NCBI RefSeq assembly: GCF_015487465.1 | Contig: NZ_WFPS01000049.1 | Span: 1 to 48,275 of the forward strand | Length of the DNA stretch: 48,275 nucleotides | Direction of reading: 5' to 3' | Source: Persephonella sp. | Lineage (GTDB): Bacteria > Aquificota > Aquificia > Aquificales > Hydrogenothermaceae | Shown: one piece after another, positions 1 to 8,244 of the stretch | Layout of the letters: every line of letters begins with the position of its first letter | Position numbering within the stretch: position 1 is the stretch's first letter | Position numbers and translations under genes: made by a program | Notes under the pieces: generated by a model | What the model saw: the letters and a program-made list of their open reading frames with translations, nothing else | Told to the model about the DNA's origin: nothing | Database searches by the model: none

Positions 1-819
1 AAAGAGCTACAGGAAAAGGGCGAAATTCCAACCCCTGCCCATGAAAAAGATATAAAGGATTACTTTTACAAAAAGTTTTTCACAAGATCTGCTATTGAGA
101 TCCTGAAGGAGTATAACCTTGATCCTGAAAAGGTTTATAAAGATATAGGCAAAAAAAGGATAGATAAAGGGGATCTGGAAAAATACATAAAAACAAAAAA
201 TATTCCCAGAGTGCAAAAACCAAGTGATATACAGAGCGTTTTAATAAAAAATCTCTCTAAAAGCACACAGATACCTGTTTATTACATAACCCATCAGTTT
301 GATATATCTCTGATACTGAAGCTGAAAAAATACACTGTAACATCTTATCTTATAAAAATATTCGGTGATGTTATGCAGGATCATCCGAAGGTCAGAACTG
401 TTTACAAAAACGGCATGTTTTATACATACCCATCATCAAACATCTCTGTTGCTATTTCTGTAGGTGAAGAACTTTTTAATCCCACAATAAAAAATGTTGA
501 GACAAAATCTTTGAAACAGGTTTATGAAGATCTGCAAAACCTTAGGAAAAAATCTGAAGAAAAAAAGCTGACAGTAGAAGACATACAGGGGGCAACATTT
601 TCAATCTCAAACCTTGGTATGTTTGGCATAAAACAGTTTTTTCCTGTTATCCCTCCATTTCACAGCGGTATAGCTGGGATAGGTGCTGCTGTTGATGGTG
701 TTATCTCTGTGGCTTTTACCTTTGATCACAGGGTTATAAACGGTGTTCAGGCAGCCCAATTTGTAATAGAACTTGAAAAAAAGATGAAAAATGAGAAATA
801 CATAAAATCACTTAAATAG
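1..819 (+). CDS. 2-oxoacid dehydrogenase E2 component (dihydrolipoyl acyltransferase), 3' part
   Basis: This frame is open from base 1 with no stop, so the gene begins upstream and the lipoyl domain is outside the window. The visible 272 residues contain a divergent peripheral subunit-binding segment (about residues 27-67, around FFTRSAIEILKEYNL) followed by the C-terminal part of the CoA-acyltransferase domain. Supporting motifs are SISNLGMFGIKQF, PPFHSGIAGIGA and DHRVINGVQAAQF. E2 enzymes move acyl groups from lipoyl-lysine to CoA in pyruvate, 2-oxoglutarate or branched-chain complexes; the substrate cannot be told here. The catalytic signature is usually HRxxDG, but here it reads HRVING, with Asn (codon 739-741) where Asp is expected. 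The subunit-binding segment also lacks the usual glycine-rich loop. A GTG at 211 is internal to the domain and is unlikely to be the start. The gene overlaps the convergent gene at 808 by 12 bases. Confidence 0.88.
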   Translation, partial: KELQEKGEIPTPAHEKDIKDYFYKKFFTRSAIEILKEYNLDPEKVYKDIGKKRIDKGDLEKYIKTKNIPRVQKPSDIQSVLIKNLSKSTQIPVYYITHQFDISLILKLKKYTVTSYLIKIFGDVMQDHPKVRTVYKNGMFYTYPSSNISVAISVGEELFNPTIKNVETKSLKQVYEDLQNLRKKSEEKKLTVEDIQGATFSISNLGMFGIKQFFPVIPPFHSGIAGIGAAVDGVISVAFTFDHRVINGVQAAQFVIELEKKMKNEKYIKSLK

Positions 820-3204
820 CTCTTCAAATGGTTTTGGTTTGCTTAGGAAAAATCCCTGAGAGTAATCTATGTTCAGAGCTTTTACCATCTCGTAAACATC
901 TTCGTTATGAACAAACTCGGCTATTGTTCTTATACCAAGTTTCTGGGCAAATCCTACAATTGTTTCAACAATTATCTGGGAATAAATGTCCGAATGTATG
1001 TTTCTTATCAGTGATGAATCTATTTTTATGTAGTCCACATCAAGTTTTAGTATATACTCAAAGTTTGAGTATCCTGCTCCAAAATCATCAAGGGATATCT
1101 GACCTCCAAGATTTTTTACCTCTTTTATGAAGCCTGACACTTCCTCATAATTTTCAATACCTTCTGATTCAAGAATTTCAAAAATAACCCTATTTTTGTA
1201 AACAGGCTGGCTCATATATTCAAAAATAAGCTCTGTGATTTCTCTGTTTGTAATATCTTTTACAGATAGATTTATTGAAAACTGATAAGGAAGGTTTTTA
1301 AAATCTGTGAATGTTTTTTTTATAGCTCTTTTAGTTATTTCAGGATAAAGTCTTGCTTTTTTTGATATTTCAAGAAACATTCCGGGAAGTATTACTGATC
1401 CATCTATATCTATTATTCTGACGAGTGATTCAAATTTTTCAGCTTTCCCTGTTTTGTTGTCAAAAATAGGCTGGTAAAAAACAGTAATTCTATTGTTTTT
1501 TAATGCTTCTTTTATTTTTCTTGTCATAAGGATATTTGTTTCATAAAGCTCTTTCATCTGGAGTTTTTCTGTGTAGTAAACTATCGGTTTTTTATTTTCT
1601 TTGGCGTATTTTAATGCCATATCAGCTTTGTTTAAGATGTTGTGATTTTCAAAAGATATACCTGCTGTAAGGCTGAGGTGTATTTCATAATCTTTGTAAG
1701 GAATTGGGTTTTCCTGCACTTGATAAATTATGTTGTTGATGATTTTTTCAAACTCTTTGGTCTGTATGTATCTAACCGATAATACGGCGAACTCATCTCC
1801 AGAAAGTCTGTAAACATTAAAATTTTTTTCAGGGAGAAAGCTTCTTATCGTTTCTCCCAGCTTTTTCAGGACATAGTCCCCGACTTTATGCCCGTAAAAA
1901 TCATTTATTTCTTTAAAGTCATCAATGTTCAAAATGGCAAGTTTTGGGTTTACCGTCGTTTTTAGATCCTCAATTAGCTTTATTCTATTGGGAAGGTTTG
2001 TGAGAGGGTCTGTATACAATCTTTTTTTCAGTTCTTCCTCTCTCTGGACAAGTTCCGTTATGTCTCTTTTTATACCTACATAATACCGAATATCACCTTT
2101 CTCATCTTCAACAGATATAGCAACGATATCAAGGTGTTTTACCTCCCCTTTACGGTTTTTTATTGTTGCCATAAATCTTAATCTTTTTTTTCTTTTTAGG
2201 TCTTCCCATACATCAATAGGATTTTCTATTTTTAATATTTCTGAGAAATGTTTTCCTCTTATTTCGTTTATGTTATACCCTAATAGTTCCTCGTTGGACC
2301 TGTTTTGGTCAACATACCTCCCTTCTGCATCTATTATTCCTATAGCATCAAGTGTGTTTTCAAATATTGTTTTATACAGCAGAAGTTTTTCTTCTTTTGC
2401 TTTTATGTCTGATATATCCTTTAGAATGATAATAAAGCCTGTTATACGGTTGTCGTGTATCAGTGGGGAAACAACCACAAACATGGGTATTTTTGAATGA
2501 AGATCTGTGTAAATACAGCTGTATGTTTTTGATCTGTCTTTTTCTTTAAAGTTATTGATAAACTCTTTTAGAGTTTTTTCTCCGTTTTCTGAGGTTGTTA
2601 CTTTTATGTTGTCCAGAAAGTTTTTATTTTTTTGAAATAGTTCCTGTGCAGACTTGTTAAGGAGAACCACATCGTTGTTTTTATTAATTACAACCAGCAT
2701 ATCTGGAGTGCTTGATATAACATCTTCAAGGAATGTTTTTATTTTTTTTAGCTGTTTCGTTCTGTTTTCAACAAGAAATTCTAATGATTCTGCATACTCT
2801 TCAAGTTTTTCTTTAAGAAGGTCAAGATAAACAAGATCTCTGGCGTTTACTATTATCTGTTTAAGGTTTCCTTCTTTATCCTTTATGCCTTTTACCTTCT
2901 TAATTACTCTGATTTTTTTTCCATTTTTAGTTTTTAGAAAAACCTCCTGATCAGGACAAAAATCCTTTTCTTCCACGATTTTTAAACATCTTTTGAAATC
3001 ATCTTCCCTTTCTATAATCTTTAACACAGGTTTTCCTATAATTTCTTCAGGTTTAAAACCGAGAACCTCTGTGAAAGACCTGTTTATGTAGGTGATGGTT
3101 CCATTTGCATCTATTGAGAATATAATATCCGGAGAATAATCTAATAAATTTTTAAAATCAATATATTTTTTGGATCTTTTCATAATAAATTCACTTTTTT
3201 TCAA
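808..3204 (-). CDS. PAS-PAS-PAS-GGDEF-EAL cyclic-di-GMP signalling protein
   Basis: Soluble 798-residue sensor with three PAS domains (about 15-125, 160-270 and 275-390; cores near YSPDIIFSIDANG, SSTPDMLVVINKN and TLDAIGIIDAEG). A charged helix joins the first two. A GGDEF domain (about 395-550) and an EAL domain (about 560-798) follow. The GGDEF signature is SGDEF (468-472) with no RxxD inhibitory site five residues upstream. The EAL signature is ESL (592-594). Other phosphodiesterase motifs look intact: NLSVKD, DDFGAGYS, KIDSSL, QGFFLSKP. It could make or degrade c-di-GMP; phosphodiesterase activity seems the better guess. The start used is TTG at 3204, preceded by AAGG and overlapping the upstream gene by 14 bases. 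An ATG at 3183 (residue 8) is a reasonable alternative but has no clear ribosome site. It is probably cotranscribed with the two small genes upstream. Confidence 0.9.
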   Translation of the reverse strand: MKKSEFIMKRSKKYIDFKNLLDYSPDIIFSIDANGTITYINRSFTEVLGFKPEEIIGKPVLKIIEREDDFKRCLKIVEEKDFCPDQEVFLKTKNGKKIRVIKKVKGIKDKEGNLKQIIVNARDLVYLDLLKEKLEEYAESLEFLVENRTKQLKKIKTFLEDVISSTPDMLVVINKNNDVVLLNKSAQELFQKNKNFLDNIKVTTSENGEKTLKEFINNFKEKDRSKTYSCIYTDLHSKIPMFVVVSPLIHDNRITGFIIILKDISDIKAKEEKLLLYKTIFENTLDAIGIIDAEGRYVDQNRSNEELLGYNINEIRGKHFSEILKIENPIDVWEDLKRKKRLRFMATIKNRKGEVKHLDIVAISVEDEKGDIRYYVGIKRDITELVQREEELKKRLYTDPLTNLPNRIKLIEDLKTTVNPKLAILNIDDFKEINDFYGHKVGDYVLKKLGETIRSFLPEKNFNVYRLSGDEFAVLSVRYIQTKEFEKIINNIIYQVQENPIPYKDYEIHLSLTAGISFENHNILNKADMALKYAKENKKPIVYYTEKLQMKELYETNILMTRKIKEALKNNRITVFYQPIFDNKTGKAEKFESLVRIIDIDGSVILPGMFLEISKKARLYPEITKRAIKKTFTDFKNLPYQFSINLSVKDITNREITELIFEYMSQPVYKNRVIFEILESEGIENYEEVSGFIKEVKNLGGQISLDDFGAGYSNFEYILKLDVDYIKIDSSLIRNIHSDIYSQIIVETIVGFAQKLGIRTIAEFVHNEDVYEMVKALNIDYSQGFFLSKPKPFEELFK

Positions 3205-3412
3205 GAAGATACCTTATGTTCTCAAACCATGAAACAGCATCTTCCTTGTTGTCAAACACTTTCCCGTAAAATACAGATTTATCTGTTGGAGAGGTTGTGT
3301 AAAAAACCCACTGGAAAGTTTCACCGTAGGGCTCAGAACTAATTGTTACAAGTTCAACAGCAACAATTGAATCTGTGTTGAGGTATGTGTTTTCCTCAAT
3401 CTGTATAAACAT
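3191..3412 (-). CDS. hypothetical protein, 73 aa
   Basis: Small soluble protein of unknown function. It begins at an ATG with a strong ribosome site (AAAGGAGAG) just upstream on the minus strand, which supports it as a real gene. The sequence mixes hydrophobic and acidic stretches (SIVAVELVTISSEPYGETF) and ends in a helix-like segment (KEDAVSWFENIRYLLEKK). There is no cysteine cluster, signal peptide or membrane segment. It lies 12 bases after the 75-residue membrane gene and overlaps the start of the PAS-GGDEF-EAL gene, so all three are probably translated from one message. Confidence 0.6.
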   Translation of the reverse strand: MFIQIEENTYLNTDSIVAVELVTISSEPYGETFQWVFYTTSPTDKSVFYGKVFDNKEDAVSWFENIRYLLEKK

Positions 3413-3424
3413 ACCACTCTCCTT

Positions 3425-3652
3425 TTATGCTGTTTGTTCTTCTTTTTTTAGCTCTTCTTTTTTCTTTTTAAACCACCTTATACTTGAATATACAAGTATA
3501 ATTCCAACAAGCAATCCTGAGATGATTTTTGCTGTAAAAACATCAACATCCCAAATCCTGACAACTGTAAACCACAGAAAAACATATATAAGGTAAGATC
3601 CGTATAAAAGTAGTAGAACTGAAAAAGCTTCCCATATTATTTTGGTAATCAT
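3425..3652 (-). CDS. small two-TM membrane protein, 75 aa
   Basis: Unrecognised short protein with two predicted membrane helices (about residues 8-30 and 40-60) and a very lysine/glutamate-rich tail (RWFKKKKEELKKEEQTA). The charge pattern suggests that the tail lies in the cytoplasm. It is the first gene of a three-gene minus-strand unit leading to the PAS-GGDEF-EAL protein and is divergent from panC across 57 bases. A membrane or accessory role for the downstream signalling protein is only a guess from position. Confidence 0.6.
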   Translation of the reverse strand: MITKIIWEAFSVLLLLYGSYLIYVFLWFTVVRIWDVDVFTAKIISGLLVGIILVYSSIRWFKKKKEELKKEEQTA

Positions 3653-3697
3653 TCACGAACCTCTTATTTTATTGGACTATACTATTATAATTCAGAT

Positions 3698-3703
3698 AGG
3701 AGG
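3698..3703 (+). promoter_or_regulatory. Shine-Dalgarno AGGAGG that fixes the TTG start of panC
   Basis: AGGAGG sits 6 bases before the TTG at 3710, and no in-frame ATG lies nearer the conserved N-terminus. A TATAAT at 3686-3691 could be the -10 box, but its -35 match is weak and it would leave a leader of only about a dozen bases. Confidence 0.7.
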
Positions 3704-3709
3704 TTTGAG

Positions 3710-4549
3710 TTGCTTATAAGAAAAATAAAAGATATGAAACAGATTGTAAAAAGATTAAAAAAAGAAGGTAAAACTATAGGTTTTGTTCCCACAATGGGAT
3801 ATCTCCATGAGGGTCATACCTCTTTGATAAGGTGCTCAAAGAAGGATAACGATATTACGGTAGTAAGCATATTTGTCAATCCTATACAGTTTGGGGAAAA
3901 TGAGGATTTGGACAGGTATCCAAGAGATTTAGATAGGGATATAAGGATATGTGAAAAAGAAGGTGTTGATTATGTTTTCTACCCGTCTGCCGGTGAGATG
4001 TATCCTGAAGGTTTCTCAACATTTGTTGAGGTTGAGGGGATAACAAAGAGGCTGTGCGGTGCTTTCAGACCGGGGCATTTTAGAGGTGTTACCACTGTTG
4101 TTAATAAACTTTTTAACATCGTTCAGCCAGATAGAGCATATTTTGGGGAGAAAGATTACCAGCAGTTAAAGGTTATTCAAAAAATGGTAAGAGATCTTAA
4201 TATAGATGTTGAGGTTAAAGGTTGTCCACTTATTAGAGAAAAAGACGGTCTTGCCCTGTCTTCAAGGAATAAATACCTCACCCCTGAGGAGAGAAAATCA
4301 GCCCTTGCTATAAGCAGAGCACTGTTTAGGGCAAAACAGATGTTTGAAAGAGGTGAAAGAGATCCTTCAAAAGTAGTAGATGAGATAAAAAGGATCATCT
4401 CTTCACAACCTTTGGTAAAAGAGATACAGTATGTTGAGGTTGTTGATCCAGAAGATTTAACACCTAAAAAAAAGTTAGAAAAAGGTGATGTTGTGGCTGT
4501 TGCGGTTTTTGTGGGAAACACAAGGCTTATAGATAATATAAAACTGTAA
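3710..4549 (+). CDS. panC: pantothenate synthetase (pantoate--beta-alanine ligase)
   Basis: Joins pantoate and beta-alanine with ATP to make pantothenate, the vitamin precursor of coenzyme A. At 279 residues it has the usual family length. Key motifs are FVPTMGYLHEGH (the HIGH-like ATP site, His33 and His36), VSIFVNPIQFG, RPGHFRGVTTVVNKLF, DRAYFGEKDYQQL and REKDGLALSSRNKYL. Translation starts at TTG 3710, set by a perfect ribosome site. It lies 10 bases before moxR and could share its transcript. The later CoA enzyme coaBC is also in this window, at 28136-29308, but in a separate operon. Confidence 0.97.
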   Translation: MLIRKIKDMKQIVKRLKKEGKTIGFVPTMGYLHEGHTSLIRCSKKDNDITVVSIFVNPIQFGENEDLDRYPRDLDRDIRICEKEGVDYVFYPSAGEMYPEGFSTFVEVEGITKRLCGAFRPGHFRGVTTVVNKLFNIVQPDRAYFGEKDYQQLKVIQKMVRDLNIDVEVKGCPLIREKDGLALSSRNKYLTPEERKSALAISRALFRAKQMFERGERDPSKVVDEIKRIISSQPLVKEIQYVEVVDPEDLTPKKKLEKGDVVAVAVFVGNTRLIDNIKL

Positions 4550-4559
4550 AGGAGTTTTT

Positions 4560-5489
4560 ATGGAAGTAAAGAATGAAAAGATAAAACAGATCATAAGCAC
4601 CCTCTCACAATTTCTTCAGGGTAAAGAGGAAGCTCTCAGGCTTTCTTTGATAACTTTTTTTTCTAACGGGCATCTTCTTATTGAGGATCTTCCGGGGCTG
4701 GGGAAAACAACACTTGCTGTTGGAATAGCGAAGATAACAGGACTGTCTTTTGGGAGAGTTCAGGCAACAAGTGATCTGCTTCCAACAGACATAACAGGAC
4801 TTTCTATTTACAACAAGCAGACTGAAAAGTTTGAGTTTCACCCGGGACCTATATTTAACAATGTTGTTCTTGTTGATGAGATTAACAGGGCAACACCAAA
4901 GACACAGAGCGCTCTCCTTGAGGCGATGGGAGAGAAGCAGGTAACGATAGAAGGGGAAACCTATAAACTTCCAAAACCTTTTTTTGTTATCGCAACACAG
5001 AACCCTGTAGAGCAGTACGGAACATTCCCACTTCCTGAATCACAGATGGACAGGTTCATGATGAAGATAAGCGTAGGGTATCCCTCAAGGGAGGCAGAAA
5101 GGGAGATACTCAAAGGCGGAAGTAAAAGGGAACAGCTTTATAAGATAAAGCCTATAATGGACAAAGATCAGGTTGTTGAAACACAAAAAGAGATAGATCA
5201 GGTGTATCTTTCAGACAAAATAGTTGAGTATATTCTTGATATAGCAGAGGCAACAAGAAGATCAAAATATTTTTCAGCCGGTCTTTCTATAAGAGGAACC
5301 CTTGCTCTGGTGAAAACAGCCAAGACAAGTGCATATTTTAACGGAAGAGATTACGTTATACCTGAAGATGTAAAAAGTCTCCTTCCCTATACAGTTGTCC
5401 ACAGGGTTCTGCTCCATGAGGTTTATGAAAATACAGATCACAGGGAGATTGTGCTATCGGTAGTGGAAAATATACCCGTACCGGCTTAA
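4560..5489 (+). CDS. MoxR-family AAA+ ATPase
   Basis: 309-residue MoxR-type ATPase. Visible motifs are Walker A (LPGLGKTT, about 45-51), Walker B (VVLVDEINRA, about 102-111), the conserved MoxR segment TPKTQSALLEAM, and the sensor segment VIATQNPVEQYGTFPLPESQMDRF (split here: VIATQNPVEQYG then TFPLPESQMDRF). MoxR proteins are thought to act as chaperone-like ATPases that help assemble or activate partner complexes. They usually sit beside DUF58 and transglutaminase-type membrane proteins, exactly as here. It is preceded by AAAGGAG and ends at a TAA (5487-5489) that abuts the next frame. The physiological client is unknown. Confidence 0.95.
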   Translation: MEVKNEKIKQIISTLSQFLQGKEEALRLSLITFFSNGHLLIEDLPGLGKTTLAVGIAKITGLSFGRVQATSDLLPTDITGLSIYNKQTEKFEFHPGPIFNNVVLVDEINRATPKTQSALLEAMGEKQVTIEGETYKLPKPFFVIATQNPVEQYGTFPLPESQMDRFMMKISVGYPSREAEREILKGGSKREQLYKIKPIMDKDQVVETQKEIDQVYLSDKIVEYILDIAEATRRSKYFSAGLSIRGTLALVKTAKTSAYFNGRDYVIPEDVKSLLPYTVVHRVLLHEVYENTDHREIVLSVVENIPVPA

Positions 5490-6349
5490 TAAAAATAACA
5501 AAAGCTGGCTGGATATACATAACTCTGACAATCCTGTTAGGGATTGCTGCTGTTAATACAGGGAATAACCTTGTTTACCTGATAGAGGCAGCAATGCTGA
5601 GCTTTATGGTAATTTCTGGCTTTATAGGAAGAAAAAACCTTTCTGGACTTGATCTTGAGATTGATCTTCCTGAGGAGATATTTGCAGGAGTAGAGTTTCC
5701 TGTAAAGATAAAACTGAAAAACAAAAAAAGATTTTTTCCGTCTTTTCTAATAGTTTTCCATTTTGAGGACAAAAAGTTTGTTGTTCCTTATATAGACCCT
5801 CAAGGCTCTTTTACATTTCATATAAACCATACTTATAGAAAAAGAGGAAAATTTTATCTAAGAGAATTTAATATCTGTTCTGTTTTCCCTTTTAACTTTT
5901 TTATCAGATGTATAATCTACATGAAAAAAATTCCTGTTGTTGTTTATCCCTTCCCAAGAAGATGTGGTTTTCCTTACGATTACTCAAAGGCAGGAAAAAG
6001 CGAAGGGACTGTCCATTCTGATAAAAGGGGACATCAGGGAGATATAATCTCCATAAGAGATTACTCAGAAGGGGATCCTCTGAAATACATACACTGGAAG
6101 GCATCGGCAAAAACAGGCAAGCTTAAAACTAAAGAGTTAGGAGAAATATCCCAGAGACCTGTGGTTATAGATCTTGATGCGATTGAAGGAGACATAGAAA
6201 GGAAGGTTTCATGCGGGGCATACCTTATTATAGAGTTATATAAAGCGTCTGTTCCTTTCGGGCTGAAATACGGCAAAAAGTTTTATAGACCTGAATGCTC
6301 AAGAAAACATAAAGCTTTACTACTTGGGGAGCTTGCACAGATAAAATGA
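5489..6349 (+). CDS. DUF58 membrane-anchored protein; start codon apparently ATA
   Basis: 286 residues if begun at 5489. The N-terminus is typical of DUF58 proteins: a hairpin of two membrane helices around ITKAGW, GIAAVNTGNNLVYL and LSFMVISGFIG. The C-terminal half carries the DUF58 core (DIISIRDYSEGDPLKYIHWK, then KTGKLKTKELGE). Between the in-frame TGA at 5426 and the ATG at 5594 this frame has no ATG, GTG or TTG. The conserved hairpin is nevertheless encoded there in frame. ATA at 5489 stands exactly where ATG would be expected, overlapping the moxR TAA. Starting at 5594 would remove most of the hairpin. Function is presumed linked to MoxR and the transglutaminase in a cell-envelope complex. 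The gene is certain; the start is not. Confidence 0.85.
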   Translation: MKITKAGWIYITLTILLGIAAVNTGNNLVYLIEAAMLSFMVISGFIGRKNLSGLDLEIDLPEEIFAGVEFPVKIKLKNKKRFFPSFLIVFHFEDKKFVVPYIDPQGSFTFHINHTYRKRGKFYLREFNICSVFPFNFFIRCIIYMKKIPVVVYPFPRRCGFPYDYSKAGKSEGTVHSDKRGHQGDIISIRDYSEGDPLKYIHWKASAKTGKLKTKELGEISQRPVVIDLDAIEGDIERKVSCGAYLIIELYKASVPFGLKYGKKFYRPECSRKHKALLLGELAQIK

Positions 6350-8244
6350 TAAAGGTAAAAAATGTTGTTTATATTCTGAGCTATCTGATAGGTTTTATAG
6401 GTTTTTTGGCTGTTTTCAGGTATGTTGGAGGATTGTATTCTGCTGTTTTTCTATCACTACTGATATTTGGGGTTTTTGTTGACAGAAATGAAAGGGAGGT
6501 AATCCCAAGAATTTTCCTTAACCTTATTTCTCTTGCTGTTGTTGTTTACCTGTTTTTCAGGGTTTCTGAGGAAGATCTTGTTGTCCCTGTTCTTGAGACA
6601 CTGCTACTTCTACTTGGGATAAAGTTTGCTGAGAAAAAAGAGTTCAGAGATTTTATGCAGATTTACACTATATCGGTCTTTCTTCTTGCAGGTTCTGCAC
6701 TTCTTACTATTGATATTTCTTTTATGTTTTTCTTTATGTTCCTTTTTTTCAGCACAGTTCTGGCAATCATACTGCTGACATACTACTGGCAGGACAGGGA
6801 TCTTTCTTTTGATAGGGATACTTTTAAAAAAATAATTAAAGGATCTTTAGCCATTCCACTTATGGCGATCCCTTTTACTGCTCTGCTTTTTGTCGTTCTT
6901 CCAAGAACAGAGCAGCCTGTTTTTAGCTTTTTCAATTTTGGTTCCCAGGGAAAGACAGGTTTTTCTGATATCGTTGAACTTGGTGATGTTTCAAATATAC
7001 AGGAAGTTGAGACTGTAGCTATGAGAATAAAGGTAAACGGAAAGATAGACCCTGAAAATGTTTACATCAGGGGTGTTGTTCTTAACTTTTTTGATGGAAA
7101 AAGATGGCTTAGAAAAAATATAGATGAGAATGATTATGTTGATATAAAAAATCCTGTTCTTCAGGAGATCATATTAGAGCCAACAGGTAGAAGATATATT
7201 CTTGCTTTTGATACACCTGTAAAAATAAACCTAAGAGGTGTTCAGAAAGATGGGGATTACGTTTTCAAATACAGTAAAAATATATATTCAAGAATAAAAT
7301 ACACAGCCATTTCTGATATAAAAGCTGTTATAAAATCTGATCAGATAGATCGCCTGATTTATACACAGCTTCCAAAGGATATACATCATGAAATCAGGAA
7401 ACTTGCTCAGAAATTAAAGGGAGAGAACACAAAAAAAACTGTTGACAATGTTGTCGGTTATCTAAGGAACAGCTACAGATACACATTAAAAAATCTACCT
7501 GCAGGTAATGATCCGGTTTACAGATTTTTATTTGTGGACAAAAAGGGAAACTGTGAGTATTTTGCTTCTTCTGCAGCAATGCTTTTGAGACTTAATAAAA
7601 TACCTGTAAGGCTTGTTGCAGGCTACAGGGGAATGAGGTATAACGAAATAGGGGATTATTATATTGTCCCTTACAAATATGCACACACATGGATAGAGGT
7701 TTATATGAATGGGGAATGGATCAGGTTTGATCCTACACCTTCCTACTCTGCTTATGTGATCGGAAAAAAAGAGGAAGGCTTATCTGAGAAGATCAGACTC
7801 ATTTTTGATGCTATAGAGTATGCTTACATTAACAGCATTATCAATTACGACATAAAAAATCAGTTGTCCCTTTTGAGAAAAACTGAAGGCTTTGTTTTTT
7901 CCTTTGGTAAAGATTTAAGAAAAGTAAAAGAGTTTCTACCTTATGTTTTGGTATTGATTGTTTTAAGTATGTTTGTATTTCTTTTCGTGAAAATCAAACT
8001 TGAGAGTTATGAGGAAAGGCTGATAAAAATTTTTAACAAAAAAATGGAAAAGTTAGGATACAAAAGAAAAGAGAATGAAGGGCTTGAGGAGTTTGCAGAA
8101 AGAATAAGAGATGATGAAATAAGAAAAAAAGCGTTAATTTTTGTAAAAGAATTTGAAAAAGTGTATTATACAGACAAAAAAATAGATAAGAACCTTTACA
8201 AAGAATTATTATCACATATTGATAATATCAATATAAAAGGTTGA
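6346..8244 (+). CDS. TgpA-like membrane transglutaminase
   Basis: 632-residue membrane protein. The N-terminus (about 1-190) has several hydrophobic helices of the DUF3488/TgpA type. A long non-cytoplasmic region follows, then a transglutaminase-like cysteine-protease fold and a final membrane helix near 540-560 with a charged cytoplasmic tail resembling DUF4129. The catalytic triad is visible: Cys403 (KKGNCEYFASSAAMLLR), His447 (YAHTWIEVY) and Asp462 (RFDPTPS). The start overlaps the DUF58 stop as ATGA, showing translational coupling within the MoxR-DUF58-TgpA operon. Substrates of these proteins are poorly known. The gene overlaps the convergent 8212-10572 gene by 33 bases. Confidence 0.92.
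   Translation: MIKVKNVVYILSYLIGFIGFLAVFRYVGGLYSAVFLSLLIFGVFVDRNEREVIPRIFLNLISLAVVVYLFFRVSEEDLVVPVLETLLLLLGIKFAEKKEFRDFMQIYTISVFLLAGSALLTIDISFMFFFMFLFFSTVLAIILLTYYWQDRDLSFDRDTFKKIIKGSLAIPLMAIPFTALLFVVLPRTEQPVFSFFNFGSQGKTGFSDIVELGDVSNIQEVETVAMRIKVNGKIDPENVYIRGVVLNFFDGKRWLRKNIDENDYVDIKNPVLQEIILEPTGRRYILAFDTPVKINLRGVQKDGDYVFKYSKNIYSRIKYTAISDIKAVIKSDQIDRLIYTQLPKDIHHEIRKLAQKLKGENTKKTVDNVVGYLRNSYRYTLKNLPAGNDPVYRFLFVDKKGNCEYFASSAAMLLRLNKIPVRLVAGYRGMRYNEIGDYYIVPYKYAHTWIEVYMNGEWIRFDPTPSYSAYVIGKKEEGLSEKIRLIFDAIEYAYINSIINYDIKNQLSLLRKTEGFVFSFGKDLRKVKEFLPYVLVLIVLSMFVFLFVKIKLESYEERLIKIFNKKMEKLGYKRKENEGLEEFAERIRDDEIRKKALIFVKEFEKVYYTDKKIDKNLYKELLSHIDNINIKG

Noticed and set aside
5470-5500. Programmed frameshift joining MoxR to DUF58
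   Set aside because: There is no slippery heptamer before the moxR stop, and MoxR has a normal family C-terminus, so separate genes are more likely.
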